This document shows, piece by piece, positions 1-4,371 of a stretch of DNA of 6,527 nucleotides. Position 1 is the first letter of the stretch. Each line of letters starts with the position of its first letter. The translations under genes were made by a program, and so were the position numbers. The stretch lies in NCBI GenBank assembly GCA_964555675.1, contig CAZKTU010000320.1, forward strand, positions 1-6,527, in the 5' to 3' direction. This DNA is from CAIWXH01 sp964555675 (lineage in GTDB: Bacteria; Chloroflexota; Chloroflexia; Chloroflexales; Chloroflexaceae). The notes below the pieces were generated by a model, which saw only the letters and a list, made by a program, of their open reading frames with translations, had not been told where the DNA came from and made no database searches.

Positions 1-19
1 TTCCGTACCGGGGGGATGT

Positions 20-36
20 GGAGGGCCAAGCCCTCC
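20..36 (-). terminator. Hairpin just downstream of the minus-strand peptidase gene, possible terminator
   Basis: A perfect 7-bp inverted repeat (GGAGGGC / GCCCTCC) with a 3-base loop begins 15 bases beyond the TAA stop of the minus-strand gene. The stem is entirely G/C apart from one A-T pair, so it should be stable in RNA. The bases following it on the minus strand are C-rich and contain no T run, so it is not a canonical intrinsic terminator. It could halt transcription with help from Rho, or simply protect the 3' end. The position is the best argument for it. Confidence 0.45.
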
Positions 37-51
37 GCGCCTCACTTCTAT

Positions 52-1680
52 TTAGGGGGCCGGAGCGGCGAAGGGCAGGCGCGCGGCGGGGTCGCCGAGC
101 AGGGCGAAGTTGCGGGCGTCGTTGCGAGCCATCCAGTAGGTCGCCAGCTCCAGGTCGGGCAACTGCTTGCCGAACTTGTCGTCGAGCAGGAGGTCGGCGA
201 GGGCGGAGCCCCTGTAGCTCTGCATCACATTGAACTGGTCGGTGGCGAAGCCGAGGCGCTTACCCTGGGCCAGTCTGCTGAGCAGGTCCTCGAAGTGCTG
301 GGACTGGCTCGGGGTCTCGAAGCTGCTGAAGCTGAACGACCAGGCCCGGTCGACGTGGCTGAGCACGGCCTGAGCGCCGTTCAGGAGGAGCTGCTGGGGC
401 AACTGGGCGACGAAGGGAAAGGGCGCGATCTGTGGGCGGCGGCCCTGCTCGTCGAAGACGAACTGATCCTCGGCGGGGCTGCCGCCCCCGTAACATGCCA
501 TCAACACCACCACCGAGCCCTCGACGTTCGGCGCGGCCTCTTTGCCCAGATCGGCGCCGGTGAAGTACTGCTGCGGCTGAGGCTGGCCGCCCCCCCACTC
601 CTGGCAGATCAGCGCGCCCTGGTGGGACAACAGGTCGGGATGGCCCACGGGCAGGCCCGCGCCGTGGGCGGCCACGAAGAGCACGGCGGGCGGCGGCGTG
701 CTGGCAGGCCCGTGGAGCAAGGCCGTCAGGTTGCTGCGCGTCGCATCGCCCTCGAGCATGAGTCGGCGCTCGAAGCCGCGCGGCCCCGGCCCGACCTTGG
801 GCTTCTGGTGCCACTCGTAGAGTGGACGGATGAGCTGGCTGGCGCTCAGATTGGTGGCCTTGTCGCCCTCGTGCCTGGTGCCGAAGTAGACGAAGGAGCG
901 CTCGAGGCGCTGCGCGGCGTCGGGGCGGCCCTCGAACTCGATCAGGCGCTCGGCATACTCGTTGTAGGCCCGCAGGCGATGTTTGCCCACGGCGTCGGTG
1001 AAGCAGATCCGCCCCACACCCCAGTAGAGGTCAAGCTCGTACTGAAACTCGAAGGGAATATAGGCGCTGTCGCCGGCGTCCAGCGGCCCGGGCCGCCCGG
1101 CGAGGGCCAGGTAGTAGGGCACGCCGCGCGAGGGGTCGACCGGCCCGATCGCCACGCCATAGCGGGCCAGCCAGCTGCGCGGGTTGTCGCCGGCGCGGTA
1201 GATCATCACCGGGGGCAGCTCGTGCCAGGCCTGACGATGCTTTTTCTCGTCGGTGAGGCGGTAGTACCAGGCGCTACAGGGCTCGCCGGGACGAAAGGCC
1301 AGGTGCTCCTCTTTGAGCGTGATGCCCTGTTCGGCGGCGCGGTGGCGGATCAGCGGCAGCAGGGCGGCGAGGAGGGCGCTGTCGTCCGCCCCGTTCACCA
1401 CCAGAGCCCAGCGGCTATCGACCAGGGAGGCATCGTCGAGGCCGCTGACCATGCCCAGGTGGCCCTCGGACTCGGTGCGCAGCTTGCTCTTGTGGATGTT
1501 GGTCAGGATCTCGGGGTCGCCGGTCTTGCGGGCGAGGGCGGCGCCGGCGGCTTCGTCGAGCTCAAGCAGCAGCCGGCCGCTGATCAGGTCGATGCCGTTG
1601 GCGGGCAGCAGCGGGGCATCGGGCCCTAAGCGCGTGAGCCGAAAGGGTCCTCGGGCGCCCGCACCTCCTGGGGCGGGCGT
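52..1680 (-). CDS. C25/gingipain-like (clan CD, caspase-fold) peptidase region, C-terminal part of a gene broken by the assembly gap
   Basis: These 542 residues run from the gap edge to a TAA stop (52-54), numbered here from the gap. They are predicted to form a cysteine peptidase of clan CD. The dyad is visible: His339-Gly340 in VAAHGAGLPVG (codon 664-666) and Cys396 in VVLMACYGGG (codon 493-495), each after a hydrophobic strand as the fold requires. Upstream, VPYYLALAG (187-195), then IPFEFQYELD and VGRICF (208-227), resemble the first subdomain of C25 peptidases. The end, NFALLGDPAARLP, is the closing motif of C25 and CHAT-type proteins. Motifs such as HQGALICQEW and HVDRAWSFSF match a widespread uncharacterised bacterial family I recall from memory. 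No signal peptide is visible, and there is no ATG near the gap edge (the first Met is residue 77). The region probably continues the hydrolase coding region at 1781-3379. Substrate and activation trigger are unknown. Peptidase-fold assignment is confident; activity is inferred. Confidence 0.85.
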   Translation of the reverse strand, partial: TPAPGGAGARGPFRLTRLGPDAPLLPANGIDLISGRLLLELDEAAGAALARKTGDPEILTNIHKSKLRTESEGHLGMVSGLDDASLVDSRWALVVNGADDSALLAALLPLIRHRAAEQGITLKEEHLAFRPGEPCSAWYYRLTDEKKHRQAWHELPPVMIYRAGDNPRSWLARYGVAIGPVDPSRGVPYYLALAGRPGPLDAGDSAYIPFEFQYELDLYWGVGRICFTDAVGKHRLRAYNEYAERLIEFEGRPDAAQRLERSFVYFGTRHEGDKATNLSASQLIRPLYEWHQKPKVGPGPRGFERRLMLEGDATRSNLTALLHGPASTPPPAVLFVAAHGAGLPVGHPDLLSHQGALICQEWGGGQPQPQQYFTGADLGKEAAPNVEGSVVVLMACYGGGSPAEDQFVFDEQGRRPQIAPFPFVAQLPQQLLLNGAQAVLSHVDRAWSFSFSSFETPSQSQHFEDLLSRLAQGKRLGFATDQFNVMQSYRGSALADLLLDDKFGKQLPDLELATYWMARNDARNFALLGDPAARLPFAAPAP

Positions 1681-1780
1681 NNNNNNNNNNNNNNNNNNNN
1701 NNNNNNNNNNNNNNNNNNNNNNNNNNNNNNNNNNNNNNNNNNNNNNNNNNNNNNNNNNNNNNNNNNNNNNNNNNNNNNNN
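1681..1780. other. Assembly gap (100 N), true length unknown
   Basis: Exactly 100 N bases, the usual placeholder for a scaffold gap of unknown size. The flanks are GC-rich and encode Pro/Ala/Gly-rich linker sequence on the minus strand (LAAMAPA before, TPAPGGAGARG after), the kind of sequence that breaks short-read assemblies. On the minus strand the hydrolase side ends on a complete codon at 1781 and the peptidase side begins on a complete codon at 1680. A real gap length divisible by three would therefore join them into one reading frame; 100 itself does not. Confidence 0.97.
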
Positions 1781-3379
1781 GGCGGGGGCCATGGCCGCCA
1801 ACTGCTCGGCCAGGCGGCCCAGGCGGGCCTGCAAATCGCGCACCTCGGCGACCATGGCGGACCATGTGGCGGCATCGGGCGCGGCCGCGACGGGGGCGGG
1901 GGCGACGGCAGGGTTCGTGGTCGGGTGCGGCCACTCGGCGGTCGGGGTCGGGCCATCGACCTCGAAGAGATCGCGCAGGGGCTGCAGCAGCTCGCGCTGC
2001 GATGGCTCGACCAGGATGCGATAGGCGCCGGGGGGCAAGGGGTCGAGCTCGAGCACCCAGTCATCGCCGCGGCGCACCAACTCGCGCGTAAACGGGCCCC
2101 AGGCCGGGTCGTCGACCGAGCTGAGCTGGGCCGTGAGCGTGCCGGGGTCGGCCGAGACCGCCTGGACGCGGATCTCGCCGCCCGAGGTGGGGTAGACATC
2201 CTCGACGCTCAGGCGCAGGCCGGGCTGATCGCTCGGGGCGAACGAGATCGCGTCGAGGGCGGCGGGGTTGACCTGCAGCAGCTTGAGGCACTCGACGATC
2301 TGGCGGCGCACCTCGGCGTTATTCTGGAGCGCGCCGTGGCCCTGGGGGATGAAGAAGGGCTGGGCCAGGGGCGCGGCGACCGGGAGGGCCGCGTAGTAGG
2401 GCACCGTGCCGTCGCCATAGCCGGGGATGCCGTTACTGACCAGGCCGAGGGGGCGGTCGGGGCTGACCTGCATGCCGGCGGCGGTCAGCCTGACCGACTG
2501 CAGGGTGTCCTGGTGGATGCCGATGGTGGGGAAGACCCGATAGGCCGAGCCCTGGCCGGCATCGTCGCGCTGCTTGGCGGCCTGCTCCATCGGCCGGTGA
2601 AAGGCCTCGAGGGCCTGGCGCACCTTGGCATCGTCGAGGTTGGGCAGACCGCTCACCTCGCTGAGGGGACGCCAGTCGGCGCCCTGCTCGATGACGGGGT
2701 AGAGCGGCAAGAGCTGGTAGGCCGAGGTGAATGAGCGCAGGGCCGGGGTGACGTTGATCCAGGGCGCGGGGGCCAGGCCGGCGCTGAGGGTCTTGAGGGC
2801 GTTGATCGAACCGCGGAAGGGCGTGCCCATAGTGATCAGGGCCCGGCAATGCTCCCAGCCGCCCAGGACCTCGAGATAGTAGCGGGCCACCAGGCCGCCC
2901 ATGCTGTGGGCGATGAAGATCACACCGGCGTCGGGGCCGCCGCGGCCGGCGCGCCAGACGGGAAGCTGGCGGTCGATCAGGGCCTTGAGGCGGCGGGCGC
3001 TGTTGCGGTTGTCGCGGCGCCAGTCGTAGGGGAAGGGAAAGAGATTGGCGTTGGGGGCGGGGTTGAGCGGGTCGCCCTCGACCAGGTCGAAGCTCTGCTT
3101 GAGCAGCTCGATGAAGCCGGTGTAGCCGTCGATCTTGAAGAAGCCGGGGATGATGCGCACGTCGGGCATGATCGCCGTGGCGACCACCCCATCGCCCAGG
3201 TCGTCGACCTCGGGGTCATCGCCGGCGAGCAGCAGATCCTCGACCAGGGCCTCGCGCTGGAAGGTGCGAGCCACGACGCCCATCGACGGCTTCCAGATCG
3301 GGCGTCCGTGCTTGGCCAGCACGCTCCCCATAATTCCGGGCAAGATCACCACGAGATCCCGCATCACGTGCCCTGGCAT
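1781..3379 (-). CDS. LCAT/PGAP1-like alpha/beta-hydrolase (predicted lipase or acyltransferase), N-terminal part of a gene broken by the assembly gap
   Basis: These 533 residues run from an ATG at 3377-3379 to the gap. The first ~370 resemble the lecithin:cholesterol acyltransferase branch of alpha/beta-hydrolases, which cleave or transfer fatty acyl esters. LPGIMGS (13-19) is the oxyanion-loop motif, FPYDWR (116-121) an LCAT signature, and AHSMGG (157-162) the nucleophile elbow with Ser159. Asp323 lies in GYGDGTVP and His348 in QGHGAL, completing the triad. Residues ~388-478 look like a beta-sandwich. A Pro/Ala-rich linker (~477-503) and a short amphipathic helix, probably a coiled coil (504-531), follow. 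No signal peptide is visible: VILPGIMG is the hydrolase's own first strand, suggesting cytosolic location. The 3379 start is supported by AGAGAGG eight bases upstream; Met6 (3364) is an alternative. The C-terminal end lies in or beyond the gap, most likely in the peptidase region at 52-1680. The actual ester substrate cannot be read from sequence. Confidence 0.88.
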
Positions 3380-3387
3380 GGCGTAGA

Positions 3388-3394
3388 CCTCTCT
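3388..3394 (-). promoter_or_regulatory. Ribosome binding site of the hydrolase gene
   Basis: On the minus strand this reads AGAGAGG, with eight bases to the ATG at 3377-3379. It favours that start over the internal ATG five codons later, for which the same element would lie too far upstream. Confidence 0.65.
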
Positions 3395-3429
3395 TGTATG
3401 CGGCTGTTTGCCTTCGGGTGTATGCTGCC
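3395..3429. repeat. Pair of direct repeats in the divergent promoter region
   Basis: TGTATGCGGC at 3395-3404 and TGTATGCTGC at 3419-3428 are nine-of-ten identical and begin 24 bases apart. They lie between the two divergent start codons, just downstream of the candidate promoter for the minus-strand gene. Such spacing (a little over two helical turns) would suit two copies of a regulator bound on one DNA face, but chance similarity is possible. No regulator gene is present in the window. Confidence 0.35.
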
Positions 3430-3448
3430 ATTATCCTGCCAGTGTCAA
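3419..3448 (-). promoter_or_regulatory. Candidate promoter of the hydrolase-peptidase gene
   Basis: On the minus strand there is a perfect sigma-70-type -35 box TTGACA (3448-3443) followed after 18 bases by CATACA (3424-3419), a weak -10. Overlapping it, TGGCAGGATAATGGCA (3441-3426) matches the sigma-54 -24/-12 pattern, with GG and GC at the required spacing and two mismatches among the conserved positions. Either reading puts the start of transcription near 3412-3415, giving a leader of about 35 bases before the ATG. Sequence alone does not tell which sigma factor, if either, is used. The -35 box overlaps the ribosome binding site of the divergent gene. Confidence 0.4.
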
Positions 3449-3453
3449 GGAGG
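3447..3453 (+). promoter_or_regulatory. Strong ribosome binding site deciding the DUF2071 start
   Basis: AAGGAGG is complementary to the end of 16S rRNA and sits eight bases before the ATG at 3462. It fixes the start of the downstream gene there, rather than at the in-frame TTG at 3408, which has no such element. Confidence 0.85.
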
Positions 3454-3461
3454 AACGAACC

Positions 3462-4196
3462 ATGCAGCCCGCGACAGACCACCGGCCCTGGCCCCGCCCG
3501 CAGCGCCCCTGGATCATGGCCATGCAGTGGCACGACCTGCTCTTCGCCCACTGGCCGGTGCGCCCCGAGGCGCTGCGCCCGCACATCCCGCCCGGGCTCG
3601 AGCTGCAGCGCTTCGACGGCTGGGCCTGGCTGGCCGTGGTCCCCTTTCGCATGGCCGGGACGCGGCTGCGCGGGACCCCGGCGCTGCCCCTGGTGGGGGC
3701 CTTCCCCGAGCTGAATGTGCGCACCTATGTGAGCGCCGGGGGCAAACCCGGGGTGTGGTTCTTCAGCCTGGACGCGGCGAGCCCGCCCGCGGTCGAGGTG
3801 GCGCGTATGGCCTACCACCTGCCGTATGTGCATGCGAGTATGCGCTGCACGCCCGAAGGCGATGGGATCGCGTACACGAGCCGCAGAGGCCCCCGCGACC
3901 CGCGGCCCGCCGGCCTAGAGGCCCGCTACAGGCCCACGGGCGCGCCCTACAGAGCGACGGCGGGCAGCCTTGAGCACTGGCTGACCGAGCGCTACTGCCT
4001 CTATGCGGCGAACCGGCGCGGCCGGCTCTGGCGCGGCGAGATCGACCACGCGCCCTGGCCCCTGCAGCCGGCCGAGGCGGAGTTCGCCCGCAACACGATG
4101 GCGGCGCCGCTGGGGCTGAAGCTAGAGGGCGCGCCGCTGCTACACTTCGCGCGGCGGCTCGACGTGGTGGCCTGGGGACTGGACGAAATCCGATGA
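3462..4196 (+). CDS. DUF2071 (YqjF-like) family protein
   Basis: This complete protein of 244 residues has the typical length of the DUF2071/YqjF family (COG3361), whose biochemical role is unknown; the fold is related to acetoacetate decarboxylase. Family features in order are WHDLLFAHWPV (23-33), the segment LRPHIPPGLELQRFDGWAWL (38-57) with its PPGL turn, VVPFRMAG (59-66), FPELNVRTYV (81-90), GVWFFSLDA (97-105), TERYCLYA (175-182) and the C-terminal LHFARRLDVVAW (227-238). There is no signal peptide or membrane segment, so it should be a soluble cytoplasmic protein. The ATG at 3462 is chosen because of the AAGGAGG eight bases upstream. It is divergent from the hydrolase-peptidase gene (82 bases between starts) and followed 175 bases later by a clostripain-like lipoprotein gene in the same direction. 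I saw no convincing promoter for it in the intergenic region. A functional link with the flanking peptidases is not evident; family assignment is confident, function unknown. Confidence 0.9.
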   Translation: MQPATDHRPWPRPQRPWIMAMQWHDLLFAHWPVRPEALRPHIPPGLELQRFDGWAWLAVVPFRMAGTRLRGTPALPLVGAFPELNVRTYVSAGGKPGVWFFSLDAASPPAVEVARMAYHLPYVHASMRCTPEGDGIAYTSRRGPRDPRPAGLEARYRPTGAPYRATAGSLEHWLTERYCLYAANRRGRLWRGEIDHAPWPLQPAEAEFARNTMAAPLGLKLEGAPLLHFARRLDVVAWGLDEIR

Positions 4197-4242
4197 CAGG
4201 GCCGTCATCAACGAGTCCGGGTCGTAGGCGAACAATTGTCAT

Positions 4243-4276
4243 CGGGGCGCGCTAGAATCGCCGGCATCGCGCCCCG
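4243..4276. repeat. Perfect 9-bp inverted repeat with a 16-base spacer, terminator-like hairpin or operator
   Basis: CGGGGCGCG at 4243-4251 is the exact reverse complement of CGCGCCCCG at 4268-4276. It begins 46 bases after the DUF2071 stop. In RNA it would form a nine-pair all-GC stem with a 16-base loop, but no T run follows, so it is not a standard intrinsic terminator. The loop contains TAGAAT (4253-4258), a good -10 hexamer on its own. TTGTCA (4236-4241) lies only 11 bases upstream of it, too close for a normal -35/-10 pair. Confidence 0.5.
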
Positions 4277-4302
4277 TCACACCGTGCCTGGTTATGGGCC
4301 CC

Positions 4303-4311
4303 TGCTATGAT
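4303..4311 (+). promoter_or_regulatory. Candidate extended -10 promoter of the clostripain-like gene
   Basis: TGCTATGAT fits the extended -10 pattern TGnTATAAT with one mismatch. No good -35 box lies 16-18 bases upstream, which extended -10 promoters can tolerate. Transcription would begin near 4318, leaving a leader of about 54 bases before the ATG at 4372. Confidence 0.4.
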
Positions 4312-4361
4312 CGCCAGGCGCCCCAACCGCCTCTGCCTACCGCCCGCACTGCATCCATATA

Positions 4362-4366
4362 AAGGA
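4362..4366 (+). promoter_or_regulatory. Ribosome binding site of the clostripain-like gene
   Basis: AAGGA, five bases before the ATG at 4372, is a reasonable Shine-Dalgarno sequence. It supports this start, which also gives an intact lipoprotein signal peptide. Confidence 0.7.
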
Positions 4367-4371
4367 CAACC

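Larger units (their letters stand above)
4197..4371. other. Intergenic region with regulatory signals
   Basis: These 175 bases between the DUF2071 stop and the clostripain-like start contain no convincing gene. They are less uniformly GC-rich than the flanking genes. They hold an 8-bp palindrome ACAATTGT (4232-4239), a 9-bp inverted repeat (4243-4276) and an extended -10 motif (4303-4311). A short inverted repeat GATGAC/GTCATC (4192-4209) overlaps the DUF2071 stop. Confidence 0.7.

Noticed and set aside
16..1629. Plus-strand open frame of 537 codons opposite the peptidase region
   Set aside because: It is antisense to a region with clear peptidase motifs. Its translation is low-complexity Gly/Ala/Val/Glu-rich with no recognisable domain, as expected for a stop-poor antisense frame in GC-rich DNA.
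1313..2734. Plus-strand open frame running across the N gap
   Set aside because: It is held open only by the gap and by the GC-rich antisense strand of the hydrolase gene. No family motif or plausible ribosome binding site was seen.
3408..3437. Plus-strand promoter TTGCCT-18-TATCCT for DUF2071
   Set aside because: Both boxes are weak, and the start site would fall only a few bases before the Shine-Dalgarno sequence, leaving almost no leader.
3408..3461. Upstream TTG start extending the DUF2071 protein by 18 residues
   Set aside because: The strong AAGGAGG lies inside this extension and is correctly spaced for the ATG at 3462. The extra residues would translate the ribosome binding site and do not resemble the family.
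2849..3973. Plus-strand open frame of 374 codons overlapping the hydrolase start and the DUF2071 gene
   Set aside because: It crosses the divergent promoter region, is antisense to one real gene and out of frame with the other, and its product changes composition abruptly between the two halves.
4192..4209. GATGAC/GTCATC hairpin over the DUF2071 stop codon
   Set aside because: The stem is only six pairs with a six-base loop, and no T run follows. It is too weak to call a terminator.
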